A stretch of DNA of 64,000 nucleotides from Pseudorhodoferax soli (GCF_003337555.1 NZ_QPJK01000007.1:196553-260552), one strand, 5' to 3'. Shown: positions 43,701-51,726, counted from the stretch's first letter. The notes: a model not told the origin generated them from the letters alone. Made by a program: numbers and translations.

Positions 43701-44761
43701 CTTCCGATCCAGACGCCTGGATAGGCGCCTATGTCAACAGCGGTTCCTCCACGGATCTCGGGGTGCTTGCGGAGGCCCTGACGCTGGCTGGCGAGCCGGC
43801 TTGGAGATTGCCCCACGCCAGGCGAGCCATGCGGTCAATCGTCGAGTCAAAAGACGCATCGGTTCTCTGGCATGGAGCGTATCTCATGCTGCGCGTTGCG
43901 CAGTTCGACGCAGCCTTCGCGCTGGACCTCATCTGCAGAGTCGACTTTGCGGCTGCCAAGGACGCGACGAAGGAATACTTCATGCTCCTCAGCCCTACCG
44001 GACAGATTCCCGCAGCATCGCTCGGCAAGGCCAATCGAGACCGGCTGCTGGCCAACTTGGCCGCCGCTGCCGAACTCGACGACTACTGGATTCTCGAGTT
44101 CCTGAAGGAGTCCGTTAAGCAGGAGCCTCGTTCTGTCGTTGCCCTCGTGCAGGCGCGCCTTCTACGCACAACGCAAGAACGCGACTGGATCGCCGAGGCC
44201 TTGTGCAACAACAGCAGCGATCAGACGCTTGGCCTGCTGGACACCCATCACGGCGTGGCGGCTCTGATCGAGTTGCTCAACTGGTCCTTGGAGCACATTG
44301 AAACCGCAGGCTTCGCAGACAGGCTTGGAACGGCGGCGGAGACGCTGTGCGGCCAAACGGGTGTTGCCCTCCTCGAGGTCGTGCTCGGCTGGCTCCACTT
44401 CGGAACCGAAGCGCACGCCAAGGTCGCTGCAGCGCTGATCGCACACTGCCCTTTCTCTATGCTCGTGGAGCACAGCTCCGATGTCATACGCATCTTGGAA
44501 GAGGTGGAGCCGATCTCAGAAGCTGCAGTTCAGGAGCTCCACGACGCCTTCTGGCGCGCGTCCGTATCAGGCGTTCGCACCTCGACTCCCGGCCAGCCGA
44601 CGTCCGAAGACATTCAAATGGTCCGTGTTGCGGCAGAGGTCCTCAGCCAGCTGACGCCGCTGGATCCGGCCTACTCGCTGTATTCGAGCCTCAAACGGGA
44701 CGCGGAGAACTCAATCGGATCTGTACGTCGTCAGCGCGAAGCGATGGAAGAAGAGCTGTAG
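40730..44761 (+). CDS. XRE HTH - Mrr-like nuclease - STAND NTPase fusion, probable antiphage protein
   Basis: The protein has 1343 residues in four parts. Residues 8-75 are an XRE helix-turn-helix (LKQAEFADQVGSSQQTISRW). Residues 92-215 look like an Mrr-type PD-(D/E)xK nuclease: LTPDAFERFCADLL, then Asp132 in HGIDI and Gln146-Cys-Lys148 in VFQCKR. Residues 255-450 are a P-loop NTPase with Walker A GSGGSGKS (286-293), Walker B LFVVDDAHD (335-343) and a LLLSLRPYG sensor strand. The remaining 890 or so residues are helical and repeat-like, as in STAND sensors. Nuclease plus STAND plus helical repeats is the architecture of Avs-type antiphage proteins; the HTH in front is unusual. ATG 40730 is chosen because a promoter with palindrome lies just upstream. 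The role is inferred from architecture. Confidence 0.85.
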   Translation: MSAKSPASYSALADFVATHRARAGLKQAEFADQVGSSQQTISRWESGASRPRQRELMRVAAVLRVPVDELHEAAGYTKSGEVVASFDRPLPLHALTPDAFERFCADLLQSRLGPGTKVERAGKEGHKQHGIDISFIDGDGFLQVFQCKRREEFGPSRVKAAMAAASAVQARQKTLLLSCVASPAARSSLAGTDWQLWDQDDISRMFRALPMQDQVDIVDRYFRGQRFALLGQEEAGPWQTPEKFFAPFLTGKAFGHDWLVVGRDAELRQLSDALHDPKRPYIFLVGSGGSGKSRILLELIQAYLRTTSPSRVRMLAPQVPLTPASLEAQGNLDTLFVVDDAHDRDDLGLLLRHVETSSGRSRLLLSLRPYGLDSVRRQAAHLSVESDSVTQVTLGPLSKEAATELARQVLVKGDGPSNFAPTIAEHTHESPLLTVLSAHVAARDKLHPHFIADTDEFRHRIQLEFERVVTQEIATGADGARMTELLSLIALVQPVAKDDKALLDLITAVTDIALPQAVRLLNLLVGAGVLFQRGRNYRLAPDLLSDSIIERCCFSPSGASLNYAERVFDIAPASYLKNLMLNLGRLDWRRNRGDTSSSDLLSGIWSKLKWSSSYINPHVQAAVGVAYYQPQQTIAFATRLIREGHGQERDVAQMLKYAAYNQAHAPDAMLLLWKIGRSGPAADGRTANHAMRILSELAAPEPSKPAEYVRTVVDFFIGILKRPNEPAHARTPFDVLESALALESRVHTARRAEILITRYHVDLDLMSDVRIRIRDAVIDCLTSSNLQLAYRAATMLSQCIRGSMNGFINEEQRERHEAYALKAIAAATDVAQHRQLPATVLVRMAQSITAQARSRSEDAKAMVQAVCAQLDRDLPTKVIRALMDAWGKLHDSIHDDYRAVAEQNDKWLNELVQQVHAAYPDSVDLARFLDDRVNEMNSAKPARDSGHRFLRMLVATSPSLSEHVLAMHRSSQPHPLAEHASQALATMLASSSDPDAWIGAYVNSGSSTDLGVLAEALTLAGEPAWRLPHARRAMRSIVESKDASVLWHGAYLMLRVAQFDAAFALDLICRVDFAAAKDATKEYFMLLSPTGQIPAASLGKANRDRLLANLAAAAELDDYWILEFLKESVKQEPRSVVALVQARLLRTTQERDWIAEALCNNSSDQTLGLLDTHHGVAALIELLNWSLEHIETAGFADRLGTAAETLCGQTGVALLEVVLGWLHFGTEAHAKVAAALIAHCPFSMLVEHSSDVIRILEEVEPISEAAVQELHDAFWRASVSGVRTSTPGQPTSEDIQMVRVAAEVLSQLTPLDPAYSLYSSLKRDAENSIGSVRRQREAMEEEL

Positions 44762-44841
44762 GCCCGTTGAACCGGGGTGGGGCCCGCGACATGCCTCAGC
44801 CACGCGAAACCCCGTACATATGAGCAGTGTCGACGCGAGGA

Positions 44842-45768
44842 TCAGGCGCGCCGATATCGAGGCGACTGGGCGTAGTACTCGTTTACCTGCGCGTCAAGCG
44901 CTTGGCGCTCGAGCTCCAGCCGCTGCGCCTCGCTCCGATCGTTGTCGGTCGCCTTCCAGTCCATAAGCACAGCGGCGACCTTGAAGTGCATCGAGCTCGC
45001 CGCCATCAGAAACCCCGGCATGTCAGCAATAGCGGCCGTCTCGCGCAAGCCAACCACCTCACCTCGGTCGTCCATCTGCACGTAGTCTTCCAAAGGCGCA
45101 CCCGCTCCATGGGCGTGCATGGAAAGCCTGCGATACAGCGTCAGATAGGTGTCCAAATTGCCGGTTCGCTCCGCCCACCAGGCCACGTTGAAGCCCTCCC
45201 CTGGGCCGTACGCAGCAATTGCATCGTCGAGCACCCGTTCGGTCAGCTCCGGCGCTCGGCATGTGGCATCAAGCCTCCTCAGGCCGCTGAGCGCTTTGCG
45301 CGACTCGGCCTGTGTTTGCACTGCATACCGCCTCGCCAAGTCGGGTTCGTTGCTCACGGCGGCGAAGACGAACCATTGCTCCAGGAACGAGCGCATGAGC
45401 GCAGCAGCCGAGTCGTACAGCCCGTCTTCGACCAAGAGGAGGACCGCCTGGAAGAACCGATGCATGCGCACCACCATCAAGAGGAGCAGTGTGCGGTGGG
45501 CATCGTCGCGGCTCACCTTCTGTTGCGTCACCACTTTCGCGACGAAACGCTCAACGCGCTGGGACAACAGCAGCGAGTTGCCTACCAGGCGCTGTTCAGT
45601 GGTGCTCGTTGGCCACAAAGGATACAGGCGAACCTGTGAGAGCGTCGCACTGCAAGCCCGCCCCAGAGCCTGGTCAGGAAGACGAAGGCAAGCACAAATA
45701 AGGTCAGGATCGTCCTGTCCAACATCGGGGCCGACCGACGGGCCAGCGCCCGCGCCAGAACAATCCAT
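44842..45768 (-). CDS. DUF5677-like helical protein
   Basis: About 308 residues. The core (VLLLVEDGLYDSAAALMRSFLEQW followed by a tyrosine/arginine region, then SMHAHG and a second helical half) matches the pattern of DUF5677 proteins, whose function is unknown. The first 50-60 residues are not family-like, and a second frame at 45582-45725 encodes a hydrophobic segment (TILTLFVLAFVFLTRLWGG). The true start could be internal, or a frameshift may have split a membrane-anchored form. It is convergent to the STAND gene with an 80-bp gap. Confidence 0.6.
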   Translation of the reverse strand: MDCSGAGAGPSVGPDVGQDDPDLICACLRLPDQALGRACSATLSQVRLYPLWPTSTTEQRLVGNSLLLSQRVERFVAKVVTQQKVSRDDAHRTLLLLMVVRMHRFFQAVLLLVEDGLYDSAAALMRSFLEQWFVFAAVSNEPDLARRYAVQTQAESRKALSGLRRLDATCRAPELTERVLDDAIAAYGPGEGFNVAWWAERTGNLDTYLTLYRRLSMHAHGAGAPLEDYVQMDDRGEVVGLRETAAIADMPGFLMAASSMHFKVAAVLMDWKATDNDRSEAQRLELERQALDAQVNEYYAQSPRYRRA

Positions 45769-45928
45769 CGCTGCGCTCTCCTGGCAAGCGCACCAAGGCT
45801 GCGCACCGCCCTCCCCTTGGCGCAACGATTTCTTGCTTTCCCCTGAGCCCTCAAGATCGGTTTACCCCTAGGCCCGCACCAAGAAAAACGGGCTGGCTCC
45901 TTCTGAGAGCTAACCCGTTGAATTTTTC

Positions 45929-45971
45929 GGTCGGTGCACAAGGATTCGAAGCTTCGACCCTTGCACCCCAT
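45929..45971 (-). pseudogene. 3' fragment of a tRNA-Pro gene, probable attachment site
   Basis: Read on the minus strand this gives the 3' half of the anticodon arm (ATGGGGTGCAAG), a variable region, a T-arm like GAAGCTTCGAATC and an acceptor ending CACCGACC. That agrees with the 3' half of betaproteobacterial tRNA-Pro(GGG). The 5' half is absent: similarity stops in the anticodon loop, which is where tyrosine integrases usually exchange strands. I read it as an att duplication left by an integrated element. Confidence 0.55.
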
Positions 45972-46198
45972 GCCAGTCCTCGGTGAGGTGTTGTGCTGAT
46001 CGTCACGATCAACGTCAAAGACACCTGCCCGTTCCGGGTCCAAAGGAGGTCCTCGCAGCAGTACAGATTCTGGCTCAGTGCTTGGTACGCGCTGGCGGAA
46101 TAGCAGGGCTTGCGGACCAGGCCGGGATGGCGCCAAAAAAGCTGGTCCGCCGCAGGGAAGAAACCCCACGCTCGGCCGGGAAATGACCGCTGACTCGA

Positions 46199-46229
46199 TG
46201 TCCGGATTTTTCGGACACGAGTCGGACAC
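46199..46229. repeat. TCGGACAC direct repeats with inverted copy
   Basis: TCGGACAC occurs at 46211-46218 and 46222-46229 (11-bp period), and an inverted TGTCCG lies at 46199-46204. Such phased short repeats beside an att core resemble integrase arm sites or an excisionase site. Function is inferred from position. Confidence 0.4.
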
Positions 46230-46254
46230 GGATAGAAAACGGAGGCTGGAAAAG

Positions 46255-46286
46255 AAAAAAGCACTTAGCGCTTTTGCGCTAAGTGC
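46255..46286 (-). terminator. Rho-independent terminator of tRNA-Lys
   Basis: On the minus strand GCACTTAGCGC-AAAA-GCGCTAAGTGC is followed by six T. The stem is a perfect 11 bp. It lies 20 bp beyond the 3' end of the tRNA gene. Confidence 0.85.
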
Positions 46287-46306
46287 TTGTTTTCATTACT
46301 TAATTT

Positions 46307-46382
46307 TGGTGGGCCCTGAGTGACTCGAACACTCGACCTACGGATTAAGAGTCCGCTGCTCTACCAACTGAGCTAAGAGCCC
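46307..46382 (-). tRNA. tRNA-Lys (anticodon CTT)
   Basis: The gene has 76 nt including encoded CCA. The acceptor GGGCTCT pairs with AGGGCCC (one G-U pair), the D-arm is AGCTCAGTTGGTAGAGC, the anticodon loop is CTCTTAA with CTT at positions 34-36, and the T-arm is GAGTGTTCGAGTCACTC. It decodes AAG. It separates the accessory left part of the window from the core-like right part, and a tRNA-Pro fragment lies 340 bp downstream of its 3' end. Confidence 0.95.
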
Positions 46383-46580
46383 GATGTCTTGTGCTGCCGA
46401 CCTGTTCGAACGAACCGATCGCCTTCGCAATCATCGCCGGGTTTTGCAAGAAATCTTGTGTTCCCCGGAAGCCCTAGACTATAACCTACTTTTTGTGGAT
46501 GACGCAAGATTTTTCAAAATCTTTGGCGACAAGCCACCACTAAGATGGCGGGACGCCAGCACAAGAACAAGGACCACACC

Positions 46581-47507
46581 ATGCGCAAACCCAGCCCATG
46601 GACACTTTGCACGGTGGGCCATGCCGCACTGGACCACTGCTTCAGCATCGCGGATTTCCCGCCCGCGCCGACCAAGACGCCGGCGCAGCACTACCAGGCG
46701 ATCTCCGGTGGCATGGCCGCCAATGCGTCGATCGCGGCTGGGCGCCTGGGCGCGACGGTGCGCCTGCATGGTGCGATCGGCGATGACGATGCCGGCGACT
46801 TCCTGGTGCGGCGCCTCGGCGAAGCCGGCGTGGACTGCCGGCAGTTGCAGCGCGTGGCGGGCGCTGCCTCCTCGGTGTCGGCCGTGGTCATCGACGCGCG
46901 CGGCGAGCGGCAGATCTTCAACCACCGCGGCGACGCCCTCACGCGCGCCACCGGCCTGGACACCACCGTGCTGGCCGGCTGCGATGTGCTGATGGCCGAT
47001 CCGCGCTGGATGCCCGGCGCCCTGGCCGCCTTGCGCTGGGCGCGCCAGGCCGGCGTGCCCTCGCTGCTCGATGGCGACCTGTCGCCCACGGAGGATCTTC
47101 AGGCACTGGCGGCGCTGGCCGACTGGGCGGTGTTCTCCGAATCGGGCCTGGCGGCCTTTGCGCCACAGGCCACGCTGGCCGATGGCCTGGGCGCGGCGCT
47201 GGCCTCGGGTGCCCAACTGGCCGCGGTGACGCTGGGTGCCCACGGTGTGCGCTGGCAGCGCCCGGGCGGCCCGGTGAAGAGCCTGCCGGCCTTCCCCGTG
47301 CAAGCGGTGGACACCAACGGCGCGGGCGACGTGTTCCATGCCGCGCTGGCCATGGCGGTGGCGCGCAGCCTGCCCGACGAAGACGCCATGCGCTTTGCCT
47401 GCGCAGCCGCTGCGCTGAAGTGCCAGCGCCCGGGCGGCGTGGCCCACGGGCCCGACTGCGCGGAGGTCGAGCAGATGCTCGCCGCGCAGGCCGCCGCCCT
47501 CACATGA
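46581..47507 (+). CDS. PfkB (ribokinase) family sugar kinase
   Basis: The protein has 308 residues. The [17 protein letters not shown]-terminal and [15 protein letters not shown]-terminal signatures with the catalytic aspartate place it with ribokinase-like PfkB kinases. The ATG at 46581 follows AAGGA. The phosphoryl acceptor is not evident. Its 3' end overlaps the convergent guaC by 8 bp, and it is the first gene of the core-like segment. Confidence 0.92.
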   Translation: MRKPSPWTLCTVGHAALDHCFSIADFPPAPTKTPAQHYQAISGGMAANASIAAGRLGATVRLHGAIGDDDAGDFLVRRLGEAGVDCRQLQRVAGAASSVSAVVIDARGERQIFNHRGDALTRATGLDTTVLAGCDVLMADPRWMPGALAALRWARQAGVPSLLDGDLSPTEDLQALAALADWAVFSESGLAAFAPQATLADGLGAALASGAQLAAVTLGAHGVRWQRPGGPVKSLPAFPVQAVDTNGAGDVFHAALAMAVARSLPDEDAMRFACAAAALKCQRPGGVAHGPDCAEVEQMLAAQAAALT

Positions 47508-48477
47508 GCAGGTGCTCGCCGGCGTTGTCGCCGCCCAGGATCACGTAGTTCACCTTGCGGATGTCCATGAGCCTCTTGCCGCCGGCATAGCTGATGGAAC
47601 TCTGCACGTCCTGCTCCATCTCGACCAGGGTGTCCGCAAGCCGGCCCTTGATCGGCTCCAGGATGCGCTTGCCTTCGACATGGCGGTACTCGCCCTTGTT
47701 GAAGTCGCTGGCCGAGCCGTAATACTCCTTGAACAGCTTGCCGTCGACTTCCACGGTCTGGCCCGGCGATTCCTCGTGCCCCGCGAACAGCGAGCCGATC
47801 ATGACCATGGAGGCGCCGAAGCGGATGCTCTTGGCGATGTCGCCGTGGTCGCGGATGCCGCCGTCCGCAATGATGGGCTTGGTCGCCACGCGCGCGCACC
47901 ACTTGAGCGCCGACAGCTGCCAGCCGCCCGTGCCGAAGCCGGTCTTGAGCTTGGTGATGCACACCTTGCCCGGGCCGATGCCGACCTTGGTCGCGTCCGC
48001 GCCCCAGTTTTCCAGGTCGATGATGGCCTCGGGCGTGCCCACGTTGCCAGCGATCACGAAGGATTCGGGCAGCTTGTCCTTCAGGTAGGCGATCATGTTC
48101 TTGACGCTGTCGGCATGGCCATGGGCGATGTCGATGGTCACGTACTCGGGCGTGAGGCCCTCGCTCACCAGCCGGTCCACGGTGTCGTAGTCCGGCTTCT
48201 TCACGCCCAGCGAGATCGAAGCGAAGGTGCCCTGGTCCTTCATGCGGCGCACGAAGGCCACGTTGTCCAGGTCGAAGCGGTGCATCACGTAGAAGTAGCC
48301 ATGCTGCGCCAGCCACAGGCAGGTGGCCTCGTCCACCACCGTCTTCATGTTGGCCGGCACCACCGGCAGGCGGAAGCTGCGGGCACCCAGCGTCACGCTG
48401 GCGTCGCACTCCGAGCGGCTCTCCACGCGGCACTTGCGCGGCAGCAGCAGGACGTTGTCGTAGTCGAAGATTTCCAT
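47500..48477 (-). CDS. guaC: GMP reductase
   Basis: The protein has 325 residues of the IMPDH/GMPR TIM-barrel family. GPGKVCITK carries the catalytic cysteine, [16 protein letters not shown] and [20 protein letters not shown] form the phosphate loops, and no CBS domains are present, which favours GMP reductase over IMP dehydrogenase. It deaminates GMP to IMP with NADPH. The start ATG at 48477 opens MEIFDYDN, normal for the family. A terminator hairpin lies in its leader (48557-48588), suggesting attenuation. Confidence 0.93.
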   Translation of the reverse strand: MEIFDYDNVLLLPRKCRVESRSECDASVTLGARSFRLPVVPANMKTVVDEATCLWLAQHGYFYVMHRFDLDNVAFVRRMKDQGTFASISLGVKKPDYDTVDRLVSEGLTPEYVTIDIAHGHADSVKNMIAYLKDKLPESFVIAGNVGTPEAIIDLENWGADATKVGIGPGKVCITKLKTGFGTGGWQLSALKWCARVATKPIIADGGIRDHGDIAKSIRFGASMVMIGSLFAGHEESPGQTVEVDGKLFKEYYGSASDFNKGEYRHVEGKRILEPIKGRLADTLVEMEQDVQSSISYAGGKRLMDIRKVNYVILGGDNAGEHLLM

Positions 48478-48556
48478 GGCGATCCAGCTTTCATCAATGC
48501 TTGCATTTAAGAATTGAGCGCTTGGACTGGACCGGCCTGTCACCGCAGCGGGCAAC

Positions 48557-48588
48557 AAAAAACCGGGTGCCAAATACTTGGGCCCGGT
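48557..48588 (-). terminator. Leader terminator (possible attenuator) of guaC
   Basis: Minus strand ACCGGG-C-CCAA-GTAT-TTGG-CA-CCCGGT is followed by TTTTTT. It sits 80 bp before the guaC ATG and immediately after the predicted transcription start, and no minus-strand gene ends upstream of it. A terminator here can only act on guaC itself. Confidence 0.6.
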
Positions 48589-48592
48589 GACT

Positions 48593-48634
48593 GATTCTAG
48601 CCGCGTGGGTATCCCTACGCAGCCTCCTAGAATC
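48593..48634. promoter_or_regulatory. Divergent guaC/nudB promoter inside an inverted repeat
   Basis: GATTCTAG and CTAGAATC (8-bp arms) enclose a further paired segment (CCGCGT/ACGCAG). Each arm carries TAGAAT reading outward, a good -10 box on each strand. For nudB the box ends 7 bp before the ATG, so its mRNA may be leaderless; for guaC it places the start just ahead of the leader terminator. Confidence 0.45.
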
Positions 48635-48640
48635 CGACCG

Positions 48641-49093
48641 ATGGCCCGCCCCTACAAGATCCCGCAGTCGGTCCTGGTCGTGATCCACACGCCCGCGCTC
48701 GAGGTGCTGCTGATCCGCCGCGCCGATGCGCAGGAGCACTGGCAATCCGTCACAGGCAGCAAGGACACCGAGGCCGAGGAACTGCGCGAGACCGCGCGGC
48801 GCGAGGTGTTCGAGGAAACCGGCATCGTCTGTGCCGAGGGCCTGGTGGACTGGAACCTGGAGAACGTCTACGAGATCTGGCCGCAGTGGCTGCACCGCTA
48901 CGCGCCTGGCGTGCGGCACAACACCGAACACCTGTTCAGCCTCGCCGTTCCGGCCGGCACGCCGGTGCAGCTGCACGCGCGCGAGCACACGGCGTTGCAG
49001 TGGCTGCCCTGGGAGGCTGCGGCCGAGGCCTGCTTCTCGCCGTCCAACGCCGAGGCCATCCTGATGCTGCCGCGCTTCGCGGCCCGTGCATGA
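48641..49093 (+). CDS. nudB: Dihydroneopterin triphosphate diphosphatase (Nudix)
   Basis: The protein has 150 residues. The Nudix box reads [19 protein letters not shown] and continues EETG, fitting G-x5-E-x7-REUxEE-x-G. The opening [13 protein letters not shown] and the [18 protein letters not shown] stretch are typical of NudB, which removes pyrophosphate from dihydroneopterin triphosphate in folate synthesis. folE, the step before, lies 5.4 kb downstream on the same strand. The ATG has no ribosome site and may be leaderless. Its stop overlaps the next start by ATGA. Confidence 0.9.
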   Translation: MARPYKIPQSVLVVIHTPALEVLLIRRADAQEHWQSVTGSKDTEAEELRETARREVFEETGIVCAEGLVDWNLENVYEIWPQWLHRYAPGVRHNTEHLFSLAVPAGTPVQLHAREHTALQWLPWEAAAEACFSPSNAEAILMLPRFAARA

Positions 49094-50295
49094 CGCGTGC
49101 CGCGGCCCGGCTGCAGGGCAACCACCAGCTCACGCTGCTGGAGGGCACGCGCGAGCTCTTCCCGGCACTCATCGCGGCCATGGATGCGGCGCACACGCTG
49201 ATCCACTTCGAGACCTACATCTTCGACTTCACGGGCAGCGGGGCAGAACTCGCCGAGGCTTTGCTGCGCGCTGCGCGGCGCGGGGTGCAGACCTGGGTGG
49301 CCGTGGACGGTTTGGGCACCGGCGCAGCACCCAGGGACTGGCAGCAGCGCTTTGCCGAGGCCGGCGTGCAGTGGCGCGTGTACTCGCCCGTCAACACGCT
49401 GGCCCTGCTGCTGCCCACGCGCTGGCGCCGGCTGCACCGCAAGCTCTGCGTGGTCGATGGCCAGGTGGCTTTCTGCGGCGGCATCAACGTGCTGGACGAC
49501 TTTCACGACCCCAGCTGGGGGGCCCTGGAGGCGCCGCGCCTGGACTTCGCCGTGCGCGTGACGGGTCCGCTCGTGGCCGATGCGCAGCAGACGGTCGCCC
49601 TGCTCTGGCGCCGGCTGCAGGCTGTGCACGACCTGCGCCGCCGTGAGCCCCTGCAGGCCGTGCACGACCTCCTGCAGAACGGCAGTGGCCGTGGCGAGGC
49701 CATGGCGCACGGCAGCCCCGGTGCGCGCGCGGCCCTGCTGCTGCGCGACAACCTGCGCCACCGCAAGCACATCGAGCGCGCCTACCTCAAGGCCATCGGG
49801 GCGGCGCACCATGAGGTCGTGATCGCCAACGCCTACTTCATCCCGGGCCGCAAGCTGCGCAATGCGCTGGTGCGCGCAGCCCAGCGCGGCGTGCGCGTGC
49901 AGTTGCTGCTGCAGGGCCGCTACGAGTACTTCATGCAGTACCACGCCTCGCGGCCGGTCTACGGCCTGCTGATGCAAGCCGGTGTGGAAATCCACGAGTA
50001 CGCGCCCAGCTTCCTGCATGCCAAGGTGGCTGTCATCGACGGGCACTGGGCCACGGTGGGATCGTCCAACCTCGACCCGCTGAGCCTGTTGCTCGCGCGC
50101 GAGGCCAATGTCGTCATCGAGGACAAGGCCTTCGCCCAGCAACTGCGCGAACGCCTGCTGCGTGCCATGCGCGAAGAGGGCAAGCGCATGGAGCCCACGC
50201 ACCATGGCCGCCGCCCCTGGCCGCAGCGTTGCAAGGAGAGCCTGGCCATGCTGGTCATGCGCCTGGCACTGATGGTCACCGGCAAGCGCTACTGA
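49090..50295 (+). CDS. clsB: Phospholipase D family cardiolipin synthase (ClsB-like)
   Basis: The protein has 401 residues. Two HKD motifs are present: His116-x-Lys118-x4-Asp123 (HRKLCVVDG) and a second, HAKVAVIDG followed by GSSNLD. No N-terminal membrane segments are seen, as in ClsB. It makes cardiolipin by phosphatidyl transfer at the inner membrane. It is translationally coupled to nudB by an ATGA overlap and convergent to the M20 gene. Confidence 0.88.
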   Translation: MTRAAARLQGNHQLTLLEGTRELFPALIAAMDAAHTLIHFETYIFDFTGSGAELAEALLRAARRGVQTWVAVDGLGTGAAPRDWQQRFAEAGVQWRVYSPVNTLALLLPTRWRRLHRKLCVVDGQVAFCGGINVLDDFHDPSWGALEAPRLDFAVRVTGPLVADAQQTVALLWRRLQAVHDLRRREPLQAVHDLLQNGSGRGEAMAHGSPGARAALLLRDNLRHRKHIERAYLKAIGAAHHEVVIANAYFIPGRKLRNALVRAAQRGVRVQLLLQGRYEYFMQYHASRPVYGLLMQAGVEIHEYAPSFLHAKVAVIDGHWATVGSSNLDPLSLLLAREANVVIEDKAFAQQLRERLLRAMREEGKRMEPTHHGRRPWPQRCKESLAMLVMRLALMVTGKRY

Positions 50296-50304
50296 GCGCC
50301 ACGG

Positions 50305-51615
50305 TCAGCGGCGCGGCTGCAGCCCGCACCAGCGGGCCATGAAGACGGCCAGCACGGCCGTGACCTCCATGAGGCTGTCCAGCGACACCCACTCGTCGAT
50401 GCCGTGGAAGCTCGCGCCGGAAGGCCCGTAGCAGACCGCCGGCGTGTCGCCATACAGGTTGAAGAACTTGGCATCGGTCGTGCCCGTGAACGCGCTGGGC
50501 TCGAGCGGCGCGCCGGCGATGTCCGCATGGCACTGCTGCAAGGTGCGGACCACCGGGGCGTCCAGCGGCAGATCGAAGCCATCTGCCTGGAACCCAGCGT
50601 AGACCACGCGGTACTGCAGCGCCGCACTGGCCGGATGGGCGGCATAGGCCTGTGCCAGCAAGGCCTCGACCTCGGCCTTGACCTGGCCCACCGGGATGCC
50701 CGGGTAAAAGCCGATGCGGATGTCGCTGCGGCAGGCCGTGGGCACCGAAGACGCCCATTCGCCGCCCTCGATGCGGCCCAGGTTGAAGTTGACCGGATGC
50801 TGGTGGTGGGCAAAGCACCGGTAGCGCGCGGAGGGCGCATTCCAGCGCGCCTCCAGTTCCTTGAGCCTGGCGAACAGGTACATCGAGAAATCGATCGCTC
50901 CCACGCCGGTCTGCGCGACCGATGCATGCACGGGCTTGCCCAGCACCTCCAGGCGCAGCCACAGCACGCCCATCTGGCAGGTCATGATGCCGCCCAGCGG
51001 CTCGGGAATGATGGCCGCGTCGGCACGGTAGCCGGCCACCAGGCAGGCCAGCGCGCCGTTGCCGGTGCACTCCTCCTCGATCACGGACTGCAGCACCACC
51101 TGCGCGGCCGGCTCAAGCCCCAGCGACTGCAAGGCCTTGAAGGCCATGGTGTAGGCCACCAGGCCGGCCTTCATGTCGCAGGCACCGCGGCCGTAGAGCC
51201 GGTCGCCATCGACGAACGGCTGGAACGGCGGGTGCGACCACAGCGCCTCGGCCCCCACCGGCACCACGTCGATGTGGCCGTTGAAGATCAGCGACTTTCC
51301 GCCGGCGGCACCGCTCGGCGCATGGATGCCGACCACATTGGTGCGGCCGTCGTAGGAAACGATGGACGGCGAATAGGCGGGGTGCTCGCGCAACTGCGCC
51401 TCGTCGATGGCGAAGCGGTCCACGCGCAGGCCCAGCGCGTGGAAGGCGCGCTCCATCACATCCTGCGCGCCCTGCTCCTGGCCCAGCAGCGAAGGCTGGG
51501 CCACCAGGTCCTGGAGCATGGCGACCGCGTCGTCGCGCAAGGCGTGGGCGGCGGACACGATGGCGGATTCGTCGCTGCGGGCGGAACGTGAGAGGCGGGC
51601 AAAGTCGTCGTGCAT
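50305..51615 (-). CDS. M20 family deacetylase/deacylase (ArgE/DapE-like)
   Basis: The protein has 436 residues. Zinc ligands and catalytic residues are visible in NGHIDVVP, GRGACDMKAG, EEECTGNG and IPEPLGG, with a C-terminal histidine in SFHGIDEW. This fits acetylornithine deacetylase-like M20 peptidases; the substrate may be an N-acyl amino acid. The start ATG at 51615 is used. The frame continues far upstream, but only as the shadow of the exonuclease gene on the other strand. Confidence 0.9.
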   Translation of the reverse strand: MHDDFARLSRSARSDESAIVSAAHALRDDAVAMLQDLVAQPSLLGQEQGAQDVMERAFHALGLRVDRFAIDEAQLREHPAYSPSIVSYDGRTNVVGIHAPSGAAGGKSLIFNGHIDVVPVGAEALWSHPPFQPFVDGDRLYGRGACDMKAGLVAYTMAFKALQSLGLEPAAQVVLQSVIEEECTGNGALACLVAGYRADAAIIPEPLGGIMTCQMGVLWLRLEVLGKPVHASVAQTGVGAIDFSMYLFARLKELEARWNAPSARYRCFAHHQHPVNFNLGRIEGGEWASSVPTACRSDIRIGFYPGIPVGQVKAEVEALLAQAYAAHPASAALQYRVVYAGFQADGFDLPLDAPVVRTLQQCHADIAGAPLEPSAFTGTTDAKFFNLYGDTPAVCYGPSGASFHGIDEWVSLDSLMEVTAVLAVFMARWCGLQPRR

Positions 51616-51726
51616 GGGCAAGGGCTGGCGGGGTTGTGGCTGTCGAACGCGCGGCGTCGCGGCCGACGCCGCCATTGTGCGCGGCCGCGCGGCAGCAAGT
51701 GCTTGTCTATACGCAAAATGCGCGCC

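Larger units (their letters stand above)
45769..46254. other. Integration-zone intergenic DNA
   Basis: This is about 490 bp between the DUF5677-like gene and the tRNA-Lys terminator. No intact gene is supported. It contains the tRNA-Pro fragment (45929-45971) and the TCGGACAC repeats (46199-46229), both listed separately, and no recognisable integrase. Confidence 0.5.
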
